DNA of 64,000 nucleotides from Campylobacter massiliensis (GCF_014253065.1 NZ_JACLZK010000001.1:930001-994000), one strand, 5' to 3'. Positions 16,619-25,854 are shown, counted from the stretch's first letter. A program made the numbers and translations. The notes: generated by a model from the sequence alone, not told the origin.

Positions 16619-17401
16619 ATGGATAATGGTGCAGATTGGGTTACGGCAGGAGCTACGGTATTTTTAGTTATTGTAACAATTATTTATGTTTACTTCTCAT
16701 ACAAACTCACACAAGAAACTATTAGGCTTAGAAAAGTTGAAACATCACCTTTTATCTCAATTATTTTTGACATCTCTTTTGACTCAACTAGTTGCTCTAA
16801 GATAACCATAAAAAACATAGGAAAGGCACCCGCATATGATGTATCTTTTCAAATAGAAGAACAATATCTACAATTTTTTAACGGCTACAATTTCAAAAAT
16901 TCCATAGAATACTTTGCACCCCAACAAGAATTTTCTATCCTAGCAACTGGTTTTATGGATATTAAAAAGGCTGGTTTTAATTGTATTCCCATAAGTGTTA
17001 AATACAAATCAAAAGACGGTACTGATTTTAAAGACTTATTCAACCTAAAATGGCAACACTTTCACTATTTTGAAACCACTACCCTACAAGAGATAAAAAA
17101 GTGCCTTAAAGATCTTAACTATGAAATAAGAAAAATCAATGAAACTTTAAGCGATAAAAAATACTTTATTTCCAATAAATTAAGCATCTTAGAAATGAAT
17201 ACTGAAAATGATCAGATGCAATTTATTTTTAGCAATGGCAAAATTTTAGAAATAAAAAATGAAATTATCTCAGAAATTTTTAGCGACATAGAAAAGATAA
17301 GCGTTTATAAGGGTGATCTAATGGATTTTTCTAGCGGCAAAAGATTTACGGCCGAGGAGCTATTTTCCATATTAACAAACACGCTAAATAAACAACAATA
17401 A
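16619..17401 (+). CDS. Orphan membrane-anchored protein, low GC
   Basis: 260 aa, not recognised. Residues about 8-28 (TAGATVFLVIVTIIYVYFSY) form one membrane helix, followed by a charged stretch (KLTQETIRLRKVETSPFIS) and a beta-rich soluble domain of about 110 residues, then helical segments with Lys/Glu/Ile. This N-terminal arrangement is common in scattered uncharacterised bacterial proteins. Base composition is clearly lower in GC than the flanking AAA and dynamin genes, and Campylobacter's usual AAATTTG words are nearly absent, which suggests recent acquisition. RBS AAGGATA precedes the ATG. Confidence 0.75.
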   Translation: MDNGADWVTAGATVFLVIVTIIYVYFSYKLTQETIRLRKVETSPFISIIFDISFDSTSCSKITIKNIGKAPAYDVSFQIEEQYLQFFNGYNFKNSIEYFAPQQEFSILATGFMDIKKAGFNCIPISVKYKSKDGTDFKDLFNLKWQHFHYFETTTLQEIKKCLKDLNYEIRKINETLSDKKYFISNKLSILEMNTENDQMQFIFSNGKILEIKNEIISEIFSDIEKISVYKGDLMDFSSGKRFTAEELFSILTNTLNKQQ

Positions 17402-17425
17402 ATAAGGAAAATGGCGGCAAGAAAT

Positions 17426-19261
17426 TTACCCGCCAAACCCCTCGCCCGCTTTTAAAATTTCATCTCTTAGCCTTTCGTGTCCGGCCGATAGAGCTGCGAT
17501 TTTAGCTAGTTTTTCGCTCTTTATCTGCGCAAATTCGCTCTTTAGTGCCGATAAAATTTTATTTAAAAATGACGCGTTTCCCAGCATCTCATTTTCAAAT
17601 TCGTATAAATTTAGCGACAGCAAAACGCGGTCTTGCACCTCGTCAAAGCTCGGGATAAAGAGCGCAAAGCCGTTTTGCTCGTGCGCGCGCATCGAGCCCG
17701 CGATCTTTTCTTTTAGAAAATACACGGCGATTTTGACGGCATTTTCGTAGTTTGCGGCGACTTTGAGGTTTAGCTTTTCAAAAAACAGCGCCGTCTTTTG
17801 CAACCCTTTAAATTTCGCCGTCTCATAGTCTCGCAAAAACGTCCTATACACCTGCCCCGCATACGCCCTAACGTCGGCAAACAGGGTATCGGAGTGCGTT
17901 TCGTCCTCTTTTTGCGCGTTTTCGAATTCGGATTTATAAATCATAAATTCGCGCTCCAACCGCTCGTAAATTTCATCCAGCGCAACGCCGATTTCTTCTT
18001 GCAACGCGCTTAGGCCGCGCTTATACGTCCTAAAAAATTTGGCGAATTTCACGTCGTTGTAGATGAGCTTTGAAAACACCTCGTCGCTGTCAAAATCCAC
18101 CGCCTCATACGAGCTAGCCTCAAAATACTCGCCCTTTAGCAGCGTTTTTCGCGGCGCGTATTTATACTTTTTCACGCTTTTTAGGCTGGCTAATATCTCG
18201 TCTGCAACGAGCTTTGCGACGTGTTTTAGCTCGTTAAAGGCTAGCTCGATTTTCGTTTTAAAATTTTCTTGCACGGCTTTTAAATTTGACTCCAGTTCGG
18301 CGTCAAATTTAGCGATTATCTCACCCGCTTTTTCGTAAATTTTAGCGATTTTTTCGTGCTGATCTGCGTTTACGGCAACCAGCCTAGCGCACTTTTCGCG
18401 CACGAATTTTTCTTTTATCTCTTCGCCGCCAAAAAGCTCTCGGATAGCGCTTATCGCCGCACCAAAATTCGACTCTGCTAAAAGCGCCGCATCGCCCGCA
18501 GCTTGCGCTTTTACGGCTTGCTTGGCGGAAACTGCGATAATGCGCTCAAAAAATCGCCCGTATGTCGCCTGCGCGTGAGTTTTTAGGCGCTCAAGCTCGT
18601 CCTTGCTTAGCTTATCTTTTTGATTTAGCAAGCAGATCGCCGCTTTGCCCCCGCCAGACAAAAACTCCTCGATCTGTGCGGCTTCGCTAGCGCGCGCGGC
18701 ATTGTCGGCGAGGCTTAGCCAGATGACGCCAGCGACGTCTTTTAGCACCTCGTGCGTGACGGCGGTGTCGGCCTTTGAGAGCGAGTTTAGCCCCGGTGTA
18801 TCGACGAAATTTACCAGCTTTAAAATTTCAGAGGGCGCGTAGACGCAAAGCCTGCTCACCTCATCGCCAAACACGCGCTGATCGACGAAGCGCCCTATCT
18901 CCTCGACGCCCAGATAAAGCTCTCTGCCGTTTTCGTAAAGCACGCTAAGTCCCGGCGCGGCACCGTATCTGATAAAGGTCGGCTTTGAGGTCACGGGAGT
19001 TAGGCCAGACGGTAAAATCTCGCTACCCAAAAGCGCGTTTAAAAATGTCGATTTGCCGCTAGAAAACTGTCCAACTATAGCGACCGTAAGCGGGCTGGAT
19101 AAAAATAGATCGAGTTTATTTAGCTCCTGTTTTAGCTCGGCGCTCGGGTGAAATTTGGGCTCGGTTAGCTCGTTTTGCAACCGCCTAAATCGCCCGTGAA
19201 AATCGTCCAAAAATATCTTAAAATACCGCGTTTTATACGCGCTTATAAACTCCTCAAACAC
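17426..19261 (-). CDS. Dynamin-like GTPase, shorter partner
   Basis: 611 aa. GTPase motifs: G1 GQFSSGKS at 64-71, Thr switch (GLTPVT), G3 DTPG at 154-157, G4 NQKD at 213-216. The remaining 350 residues are long helices as in bacterial dynamin-like proteins, which bind and remodel membranes. It corresponds to Cj0411 of C. jejuni, whose neighbour Cj0412 is the longer partner; the pair has been shown to form a hetero-oligomeric complex (DLP1/DLP2). Its start overlaps the end of the partner gene by 8 bp, supporting a fixed ratio of the two proteins. Confidence 0.92.
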   Translation of the reverse strand: MFEEFISAYKTRYFKIFLDDFHGRFRRLQNELTEPKFHPSAELKQELNKLDLFLSSPLTVAIVGQFSSGKSTFLNALLGSEILPSGLTPVTSKPTFIRYGAAPGLSVLYENGRELYLGVEEIGRFVDQRVFGDEVSRLCVYAPSEILKLVNFVDTPGLNSLSKADTAVTHEVLKDVAGVIWLSLADNAARASEAAQIEEFLSGGGKAAICLLNQKDKLSKDELERLKTHAQATYGRFFERIIAVSAKQAVKAQAAGDAALLAESNFGAAISAIRELFGGEEIKEKFVREKCARLVAVNADQHEKIAKIYEKAGEIIAKFDAELESNLKAVQENFKTKIELAFNELKHVAKLVADEILASLKSVKKYKYAPRKTLLKGEYFEASSYEAVDFDSDEVFSKLIYNDVKFAKFFRTYKRGLSALQEEIGVALDEIYERLEREFMIYKSEFENAQKEDETHSDTLFADVRAYAGQVYRTFLRDYETAKFKGLQKTALFFEKLNLKVAANYENAVKIAVYFLKEKIAGSMRAHEQNGFALFIPSFDEVQDRVLLSLNLYEFENEMLGNASFLNKILSALKSEFAQIKSEKLAKIAALSAGHERLRDEILKAGEGFGG

Positions 19262-21548
19262 TTTGCAGCTCCAAATTTATAGCATTTATCGCCTCGCTTT
19301 GCGAGTTTAGTCGCTCTAGCTCGCGCGAGTCCCGACCGCTAGTTTGCGCTAGCTCGGTAAGTTCGATTTTTAGCGCCTCTTCGCTGATTGCTAGCGCCTT
19401 TTCCTGCTCTTTTAGCGTGGCTTCGATACGCTTTTTAAACTCGCTTTTTTCAAATTCGCTAAGCTCGAAAACGAAATTTTTGATCCGCTGGGAGCCCAAA
19501 AACTCCTCCGCGGCTACTTTGGCGGCCTCGGCTACGCTTTGCACGCCCGAGTTTGCCGCACTAGCCACCGCGTCCGCGACCTGGGCGCACTCTAAGCTTA
19601 TACCTTTTGAGTTTAGATAGTCATTTATGCTAAAGACCTCGGCGGCCGCCGTTTTACCCTCAAATTCGCCGAATTTTAGCGCGATATTTTGCGCGCACGC
19701 GGCGATTTGCCGCACGATTTCGTTGCGATTTTGACGCATCAAGGCGGCAACGCCGTCTTTGATCGTCGTTTGCGCGATGCGCGAGAGGCGCTGCGGGTCG
19801 ATCTTTTGTTTTTTAGAGGCCGCGTAGTTTACGTCATCCGCGACGCGCTGCTTTAGCGTTTGCGCTAGTGACCTTAGGCCTAGCTCGTAGCTAGCTGCGG
19901 TCTTGGCCGTATCTAGGCGCCCTAGCTCCTCTTTTACCGCGTCTCTCACGTCCTCCAGGCGGCCAGCCAGCGTGGCTTTTTGCTCGTTTAGTTCAGAAAT
20001 CTTTTGCGACAAGCTCAAATTTGAACCCGTTAGTTTTAAAATCTCGCTTTGCGTATCCGCCGCAAACTGCGCGCAGACGCGGCCGAGCTCCTTTTTATAT
20101 GCCTCGATGCCAAGGCGTGATTTTTGGCTATTTTGACCGAAAAGCGTCTCGTAAAGATACTCCTTAAACTCCTCGACGCCGCTGTTTTGCGCGCCCTCAA
20201 AGTAGCTTTTAGCGCTCACGGCGAAAAACTCCGCCCCGACGCCAAGGTCGCGCGTACGCTCCTCGACGCTCTTTTTAGCGTAGGCGGCGACCTCGTTTAG
20301 CTCGCCCTGCTTTAGCACGTCCGCGTGCGTGAGCAGCACGGCGAGCCTCACGGTATGGGAGTTTTGCAGGCTTGAGACGATGAAGTCCAGATCCTTTTTC
20401 GTGGCGCTTTGCGAGACGTTCATCAGGTGCACCATCAGGTCGCACTCCCGCATAAATCGTCGCACCAGCTCCTCGCGCGTAGCCACCGCGTCGTCGATGC
20501 CCGGCGTGTCGATGATGCGCACGTTATCCTTTAAAAGCTCCAAATTTTCGTAAAGCTCGACGCTTTTTACGAATTTGGCGTATTTGGAGTCCGCCGAGGT
20601 GTAGCGCTTGATCTCGTCCGTTTTGACGGTCTTGCTAGCCGGCGGCTCGGAGCAAATCTCACTCGCGTTAGGGCTCTCAAATTTAACCGCTAGCTCGTCG
20701 CCGTCCGCATTAAATTTGACATTTAAATTTTGCGCCGTTTCACTCTCAAATTTAATGCCTTCGCCTCCGTAAATTTCGGCTATATCGTTATCTTGATCTT
20801 GGACTATTCCAAGCTCTTTTAGCTCAGCTTCGCTCCAAAAATTTACCCTTGCAAAAGGCTCGGGCGCATACTTTAGCACGGTTAAATTCACCGTCTCGGG
20901 CACGTTTGAAGCGCCTAGGATTTTCTTGCCCAGTAGCGCGTTTAGCAAGGTTGATTTGCCCGCGTTTATGACGCCCGTAACCGCGACGTTAAACTCTAGC
21001 TCGCGCGCTTTTTGGCGCGCTTTTGTCGCCGCATTTGCGACGTCCGCGCCCGGGTTTAGCGACAAAATTCGCTCGCAGATATCGTTTAGTGCGTCTATTT
21101 TTTGGTGAAAGACGTCCGATTTTTTAAAATTTGAGCCCTCTTGCTCGTTCCCTGCGGTCAAATCCGCGCCGAGGGTCTGCAAAAACTCCGAGAGCCTCTT
21201 AAAATGCGCGGCGGAGATTATGTTTTCGGCTTGCAGGATTTCTAGCGCGGCCAGGAGCTTTGATTTTGAGATTTTTGCGGATTTTAGAGCGTTTATAGCG
21301 CCTAGCTGAGCGCACTGGAGGCTGTATATGTCGGCTTTTAGCCCAAGCGCGTGAAGGATATCCCTAAACTCCTTTAGCGCCATAAATCTATCAAAATTCT
21401 CCGCATCCGCCGCGAGTAAAACGGCGAGGCTTCGCTCGTCTGCGAGAATTTGCGTTTTGGGGTCTAAAAATAGCTTAAGAGCGCCCCAAATTTCGCTTAA
21501 AAATTTATCCGTGTCCACCGCTTCGCCTTTGGTAAAATTTGCGCCCAC
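19254..21548 (-). CDS. Dynamin-like GTPase, longer partner
   Basis: 764 aa. An N-terminal helical part of about 180 residues precedes the GTPase domain: G1 GVINAGKST at 192-200, G3 DTPGID from about 347, G4 THAD. A charged insert between G1 and G3 (about 225-310) is unusual in length. The C-terminal half is long helix, partly coiled coil (ISELNEQKATLAGRLEDV). Probably co-assembles with the shorter dynamin encoded next, as for Cj0411/Cj0412. The N-terminal extension in C. jejuni's partner is needed for assembly of the pair, which fits here. Confidence 0.92.
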   Translation of the reverse strand: MGANFTKGEAVDTDKFLSEIWGALKLFLDPKTQILADERSLAVLLAADAENFDRFMALKEFRDILHALGLKADIYSLQCAQLGAINALKSAKISKSKLLAALEILQAENIISAAHFKRLSEFLQTLGADLTAGNEQEGSNFKKSDVFHQKIDALNDICERILSLNPGADVANAATKARQKARELEFNVAVTGVINAGKSTLLNALLGKKILGASNVPETVNLTVLKYAPEPFARVNFWSEAELKELGIVQDQDNDIAEIYGGEGIKFESETAQNLNVKFNADGDELAVKFESPNASEICSEPPASKTVKTDEIKRYTSADSKYAKFVKSVELYENLELLKDNVRIIDTPGIDDAVATREELVRRFMRECDLMVHLMNVSQSATKKDLDFIVSSLQNSHTVRLAVLLTHADVLKQGELNEVAAYAKKSVEERTRDLGVGAEFFAVSAKSYFEGAQNSGVEEFKEYLYETLFGQNSQKSRLGIEAYKKELGRVCAQFAADTQSEILKLTGSNLSLSQKISELNEQKATLAGRLEDVRDAVKEELGRLDTAKTAASYELGLRSLAQTLKQRVADDVNYAASKKQKIDPQRLSRIAQTTIKDGVAALMRQNRNEIVRQIAACAQNIALKFGEFEGKTAAAEVFSINDYLNSKGISLECAQVADAVASAANSGVQSVAEAAKVAAEEFLGSQRIKNFVFELSEFEKSEFKKRIEATLKEQEKALAISEEALKIELTELAQTSGRDSRELERLNSQSEAINAINLELQSV

Positions 21549-21647
21549 AAGGTCGCTTTCGGGGCGAAATTTAGCATAAATTAAATTTAAACAAGCTTGG
21601 GCGGCGGGTTATTTTCGCGATAAATTTAAAGCAGTTCGCGGGAGAGA

Positions 21648-21678
21648 TAAATTTGACGGCAAAATCGCGTCAAATTTA
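21648..21678 (-). terminator. AAATTTGACG hairpin after the HemN-like gene
   Basis: Perfect 11-bp inverted repeat: TAAATTTGACG at 21648-21658 and its complement at 21668-21678, loop of 9. It lies 8 bases after the stop of the radical-SAM gene. Its stem core is identical to the palindrome at 24269-24290. Confidence 0.5.
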
Positions 21679-21685
21679 CCCAAAT

Positions 21686-23050
21686 TTACATAGCGGCGCG
21701 AGGCTGAATGATGTTTTGTTCAAATTTTTGCTCGGTCTCTTCGCTCATGATGCGAAGCACTTTGCTGCGTTTGATCTTCGCGTCATTCTTAAATATCGCG
21801 CGCACCTTATCCATACCGGCATAAAAGTCGCGCATGAGCACGACGCAGATGTATTTGCCGAAAAACGTCGGCTTGATAACGCCGTTTTCTTCGTAGATCG
21901 CGTTTACTAGCTTTAGCAAGCTAAGCTCGACAAATAGGTCTTTGTTGATGTTTGCGTCGTTTTGCTCGTTGTAGGCTTTGATATCGACTGCGCCGTCAAA
22001 GAGCCTTGTTAAAAACGTGTATTTTAGTCTCTCTTTTTTGCTAAATGCGCATTTTGCGATGACCGGGCTTTGCCTGCCTTTGATCTTTCTGCCGTAGTCA
22101 AGCAGGTTAAATGCGTTTATCACAAGCTCTCCGTCAAGGAAGCTAAACGCCCCGCTGCCCACGCCCACGTACTCTAAATTTGAACCCACGTATTCGTCGC
22201 GAAGGTCTGCGCTTTTTTCGTTTGAAAACGCCCAAGCGTTGCTTTGCTTATACCCGCCTTTGGCAAATTCGCTCACGATGATCTCGTAAAATTCGCGCTC
22301 GTTATCGACGTTTGAGACGCCCAGCGAGCGAGCGATGTTCTCTCTCGTTAGCTCCGATTTCATGAGCGGATAGAAGGTTATCTGCTGCGGAGAGATCGAT
22401 TTTGCGACGTTTATGTCGTTTATTAGCTGCTCTTTTGTTTGATTTGGTAGGTTAAAGATGAGATCGAGGCTTATGACTGGGATCTTGCCCAGAGCCTTCT
22501 CGAGCTTTCTTTTCGTCTCTTCAGCTGAGCCGAATTTCTCATACCTGCCGACTCTTTTTAGCGTCTCGTTATCAAAGCTTTGCACGCCTACGCTTAAGCG
22601 GTCGATAAGCCCGTCAAAACGACTTAAACTCTCCGGCGAGATGTGGTTTGGATCGCTCTCGGCCGAGATATCTTCGATACTAAAGAGCTCTTTTGCTAGT
22701 TTTAGCGTCTTTTCAAGCTCCGGCTCGTTGATAAGCGTCGTGCCGCCGCCGACATAAAGCGAGCTAAAGTCAAAGCCGGCCTCCTTTACCTGCCTCATCT
22801 CCTCGCGTAAATTTTCAAAATAAATTTTCGCAAGCTCCTGCTCGTAGTGGTACTTGTGAAACGAGCAGTACGGGCAAAACGTGTGACAAAAGGGAACGTG
22901 TGCGTAGAGCATGTACTTTTTGTCTTTTTTTGGAGTTTTAGTGTAAGTCGTGGTCAAAATGTCTATGTTAAATTCGTTGTATAGTGATTTTTGAATAGAA
23001 TTATGAGCGTAATTTACTGCAAATTTTTCTATAATATTCTTAAATCCCAC
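21686..23050 (-). CDS. Radical-SAM coproporphyrinogen III oxidase-like protein (HemN/HemW family)
   Basis: 454 aa with the radical-SAM cluster motif at Cys55-x3-Cys59-x2-Cys62 (PFCHTFCPYC) and the SAM-binding GGGTT at about 100. It matches C. jejuni Cj0363c, annotated as a coproporphyrinogen oxidase family protein. HemN has an extra Cys (CxxxCxxCxC); here the residue two after the last Cys is Phe, as seen in HemW-type heme chaperones, so heme trafficking is as likely as the oxidase reaction. The C-terminus is extended beyond the HemN C-terminal domain. Confidence 0.85.
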   Translation of the reverse strand: MGFKNIIEKFAVNYAHNSIQKSLYNEFNIDILTTTYTKTPKKDKKYMLYAHVPFCHTFCPYCSFHKYHYEQELAKIYFENLREEMRQVKEAGFDFSSLYVGGGTTLINEPELEKTLKLAKELFSIEDISAESDPNHISPESLSRFDGLIDRLSVGVQSFDNETLKRVGRYEKFGSAEETKRKLEKALGKIPVISLDLIFNLPNQTKEQLINDINVAKSISPQQITFYPLMKSELTRENIARSLGVSNVDNEREFYEIIVSEFAKGGYKQSNAWAFSNEKSADLRDEYVGSNLEYVGVGSGAFSFLDGELVINAFNLLDYGRKIKGRQSPVIAKCAFSKKERLKYTFLTRLFDGAVDIKAYNEQNDANINKDLFVELSLLKLVNAIYEENGVIKPTFFGKYICVVLMRDFYAGMDKVRAIFKNDAKIKRSKVLRIMSEETEQKFEQNIIQPRAAM

Positions 23051-23371
23051 AATTAATTCCTCTTTTTAATTTTTATCGCGTATTTTACTTAGGTTTTGCT
23101 TAAAATAAAATTTTAAGGGGCTAGTCTAACCTATTTAAATAAATTTAACGTAAATTTTGGTGTGGAAATTTACGGTTGCGCTTATATATCTTTTTATATA
23201 GACTGCGTTAAATTTTATCCCAAAGCCGCTTCAAAAATAAAATTTAACCAAAGCGGCTTGAGCCGTCGTGCAACTTTAAACGAAGCTATCGTTTTAAATT
23301 TTAGGCGCCGCATAGCCTAAACAATCATACAGGAAACAACGCCGTAAAGATAATTTTCAAGAATTCTTAAA
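23051..23371. other. Intergenic with several small inverted repeats
   Basis: No gene seen. It holds a 9-bp inverted repeat CGTAAATTT (23149-23157) with its complement at 23166-23174, a 9-bp repeat AAGCCGCTT (23223-23231) with its complement at 23251-23259, and TTTAGGC near 23302 pairing with GCCTAAA about 8 bases later. The minus-strand promoter of the radical-SAM gene should lie at the left end but no strong boxes were found. Confidence 0.4.
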
Positions 23372-23410
23372 TTTAGGCCAAATTTAGCTAAGCGTTAAAT
23401 TTGGCCTAAA
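23372..23410 (-). terminator. Long-stem terminator of the DUF2314-ankyrin gene
   Basis: Perfect 15-bp inverted repeat, TTTAGGCCAAATTTA at 23372-23386 and its complement at 23396-23410, loop of 9, starting 6 bases after the stop codon. No long T run follows. Confidence 0.65.
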
Positions 23411-23416
23411 GGTCGA

Positions 23417-24208
23417 TTAAGCAAGCGCTTTAACGATATCTTTCCAGCCCAAATTCTCGGCAAAATCAATCGCGGTTTTGCCGCTTTTCGTGCGCACGTT
23501 TATGTCCGCGCCGTTTGCCAACAGTACGTTTACGAGCGCTAGATTGCCCGCAAGCGCCTCGCGGTGTAGCTGCGTAAACCCTTCCTCATCGGCGTCCGTG
23601 ACGATACTTGGGTTTTCTTTTACGTATTGCTCGAACTTCTCGCACACGTTTTTACACATCGGATGCTCGGCTAAATTTTCCGGATGCTCTTTTTGCTCGT
23701 AAACGACTAAAATATCGTTAAAATCGCCAAAATCAAGCCCCCACGCTTTATCGTGCTCTTTTAGCTCGCCCTTTTGCATGCGCGAGCGCATCGCCTGCAC
23801 GCTAAAGCCGCCGTACGCGCGTCCGCCCACTGCAAACATCCAGTCGCTCATCTCGTCTATTTTTGCGTTCACGCGGTCGCCGTTTTTTACGTTTTGCACG
23901 GCGTCAGGCTCGTTTACGAGCGTGCCCGAGATGGTCTCGCCGTCAAAATCCACGTCGTTTATCCACATATGCTCGCCGACTTCTTCGCCGTCCACGACGT
24001 CTAAAAAGCAAATTTTAACCATCGCAAAATCAAGCCCGGGCACGACCCTGTGGCGCTCCCAGTAAAGCTCGCGCCAAAAATACCTAAAACTCTCGCGTGC
24101 CTGCTCGAATGCGCGCTGCATATAGTCCTCTTCGTTACTTGCGAAATAAATCGGCATTTGCTCGCCCAGATCGACTTGTTTGCCGAAAATTTTCTTAAAA
24201 AAGCCCAT
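23417..24208 (-). CDS. DUF2314 domain protein with C-terminal ankyrin repeats
   Basis: 263 aa. Residues about 25-190 resemble the DUF2314 fold (VKICFLDVVDGEEVGEHMWI, then FDGETISGTLVNEPD), a small domain seen in proteins of unknown function. Residues about 205-263 form one and a half to two ankyrin repeats (EGFTQLHREALAGNLALVNV, LLANGADINVRTKSGKTA), a protein-protein binding unit. No signal peptide, so cytoplasmic. The joining of the two domains is seen in some Gram-negative immunity-like or regulatory proteins, but no partner is encoded nearby. Confidence 0.8.
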   Translation of the reverse strand: MGFFKKIFGKQVDLGEQMPIYFASNEEDYMQRAFEQARESFRYFWRELYWERHRVVPGLDFAMVKICFLDVVDGEEVGEHMWINDVDFDGETISGTLVNEPDAVQNVKNGDRVNAKIDEMSDWMFAVGGRAYGGFSVQAMRSRMQKGELKEHDKAWGLDFGDFNDILVVYEQKEHPENLAEHPMCKNVCEKFEQYVKENPSIVTDADEEGFTQLHREALAGNLALVNVLLANGADINVRTKSGKTAIDFAENLGWKDIVKALA

Positions 24209-24268
24209 TTTTTATCCTTCTTTATTTTAGATTGAGAGTTAAAATTTAGATACGTTAAATTTGCGGTT

Positions 24269-24290
24269 AAATTTGACGAACGTCAAATTT
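24269..24290. repeat. Perfect AAATTTGACG palindrome
   Basis: AAATTTGACG at 24269-24278, two A, then the exact complement CGTCAAATTT at 24281-24290. It stands 61 bases upstream of the DUF2314 start, so it could be an operator for that gene or a hairpin in its leader. The same ten-base arm occurs in the hairpin at 21648-21678. Confidence 0.6.
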
Positions 24291-24343
24291 TGAATACAAA
24301 AGTCAAGCGACGATTTCGCGAGACGAATTTAAATATTGCGACG

Positions 24344-24390
24344 AAAAATTGAGCGTGCGCTAGGCATGTAGCCTGCGGAGCGAAATTTTT
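24344..24390 (+). repeat. Bulged hairpin element, copy 1
   Basis: Read on the plus strand: outer stem AAAAATT/AATTTTT, internal loops, stem CGC/GCG (24358-24360 with 24375-24377), single bulged T (24361), stem AGGC/GCCT (24362-24365 with 24371-24374), loop ATGTA. The same layout is found at 51730-51776 and, on the minus strand, at 56591-56543. Confidence 0.55.
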
Positions 24391-24424
24391 CTAGCTCATT
24401 TAAAAGCGCTCGCGAAAATACCCG

Positions 24425-24922
24425 CTATTTTAAGTTTTTAAAACTAATCGGCAACTCCAAATTTAACCCCTTCACAAGCCTTATGCACTCTTGCAGATCG
24501 TCGATGCTTTTGCCGCTTACTCGCACCTCTTCGCCTCGGATCGCCGCGGTTACTTTTAGCTTTGCGTCCTTGATCGCTTTGGTGATTTTCTTCGCGTTTT
24601 CGCCATCTAGGGTGTCGTTTAGCTTTAGCGTCGCCTTGATATTTCCGCCGCTAGCACTCTCGCGTTTGCTTTCAGTCACGGCTACCGGCGGGATGTTTTG
24701 CTTGATGAGCTTTGAGATCACGATGTCTTTTAGCGCGTCGACTTTGTTGTCGCTAGAGCTAAGAAGCGTGATGATTTTTTCCTTTTCGTTTAGCTCCACC
24801 TCGGCCGCAAGCCCCTTAAAATCATATCTCGCCGCGATCTCTTTTTTCGCCGTCTCCAGCGCGTTTTTGACCTCCATCATATCGACCGCCGCGCTTATAT
24901 CAAAACTATGCTCAGTTGCCAT
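24425..24922 (-). CDS. YajQ family nucleotide-binding protein
   Basis: 165 aa, normal for the family (E. coli YajQ 163). Starts [20 protein letters not shown] and has the repeated ferredoxin-like halves with IAARYDFKG and [12 protein letters not shown]. Some homologues bind cyclic di-GMP and act with a transcription factor; others bind nucleotides or RNA. The start is 2 bases after the stop of the dehydrogenase gene (24925), so they are one unit, as in C. jejuni Cj0373-Cj0374. Confidence 0.95.
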   Translation of the reverse strand: MATEHSFDISAAVDMMEVKNALETAKKEIAARYDFKGLAAEVELNEKEKIITLLSSSDNKVDALKDIVISKLIKQNIPPVAVTESKRESASGGNIKATLKLNDTLDGENAKKITKAIKDAKLKVTAAIRGEEVRVSGKSIDDLQECIRLVKGLNLELPISFKNLK

Positions 24923-24924
24923 TT

Positions 24925-25854
24925 TTATCCTTTCAAAAATTCTTTTATATTTTCTACGATCATCGCTACGAGCCGCTCTCTAGCTTCAAAACTCGCCCAA
25001 GCTACGTGCGGAGTGAGTATCAAATTTTCCTTATTTTTGATACGAAGCAGCGGATGATCCGCGCGCATAGGCTCGGTCTCTAGCACATCGGCGGCAAATC
25101 GCAAATTTCGCCCATCTATCGCGCGGGCTACGGCGTTTTCGTCCACTATGCCGCCGCGTCCAAAGTTCATCAGTATAGCGCCCTCTTTCATCAAATTTAG
25201 CTCCCGCTCGCCGATCAAATTTCGCGTTTTTTCATTTAGCGGAGCGTGGATACTCACGATATCGCAGCCGCTTAAAAGCTCGTTTAAATTTTTCCTTTTA
25301 AACTCGGCGTTTGCGTTTGCGCCGCTAGTTGAGTAGTAGCTCACTCTCGCCCCAAATGCCGCCGCTATGCGCGCCACGCCCCTGCCGATCTCGCCAAGCC
25401 CGATGACGCCAAAGCTCTTGCCCGCGATCTCGCCGATACTGCGGTCTAGATTCGTAAAAATTTCGCTCTTTGCCCACTCGCCGCTTTGCGCGTAGTTATC
25501 GTAAAATTTGATGCGATTGGTTAGCGCAAAAAGGCAAGCAAAAGTATGCTGCACGACGCTAGCCGTCGAGTAGCCGGCGACGTTTTTTACCGCGATGCCT
25601 TTTGTCGCGGCGTAGGCGAGATCGACGTTGTTCATGCCAGTTGCACTTATGCAGATTAGCTTTAAATTTGACGCGTCCATCACGTCTTTGTCGATGACAA
25701 CCTTGTTCGTGATGACGACGTCCGCGCCCTTTAGCCGCTCTATGCGCTCGGCCGCGGCAGTCGTCTCAAAGCTAATAAACTCGCCAAACTGCTTCAAAAC
25801 ATCCAAATTTACGTCGCTTCCAAGCGTCGCGGCATCGAGGCAGACTATTTTCAT
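24925..25854 (-). CDS. D-isomer specific 2-hydroxyacid dehydrogenase
   Basis: 309-aa NAD-dependent dehydrogenase reducing 2-oxoacids to D-2-hydroxyacids. The Rossmann motif GLGEIG is at 152-157; the catalytic Arg lies in [10 protein letters not shown], Glu in LETEPM and His in LTPHVAW. Orthologue of Cj0373. Substrate is not clear; pyruvate or glyoxylate/hydroxypyruvate are the usual candidates. Confidence 0.92.
   Translation of the reverse strand: MKIVCLDAATLGSDVNLDVLKQFGEFISFETTAAAERIERLKGADVVITNKVVIDKDVMDASNLKLICISATGMNNVDLAYAATKGIAVKNVAGYSTASVVQHTFACLFALTNRIKFYDNYAQSGEWAKSEIFTNLDRSIGEIAGKSFGVIGLGEIGRGVARIAAAFGARVSYYSTSGANANAEFKRKNLNELLSGCDIVSIHAPLNEKTRNLIGERELNLMKEGAILMNFGRGGIVDENAVARAIDGRNLRFAADVLETEPMRADHPLLRIKNKENLILTPHVAWASFEARERLVAMIVENIKEFLKG

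Noticed and set aside
23149-23174. 9-bp hairpin CGTAAATTT/AAATTTACG as a further member of the bulged hairpin family
   Set aside because: It lacks the bulged T, the GC inner stems and the ANNTA loop.
24483-24983. 166-codon open frame antisense to yajQ
   Set aside because: Shadow of yajQ and the start of the dehydrogenase gene; low-complexity Ser/Phe content.
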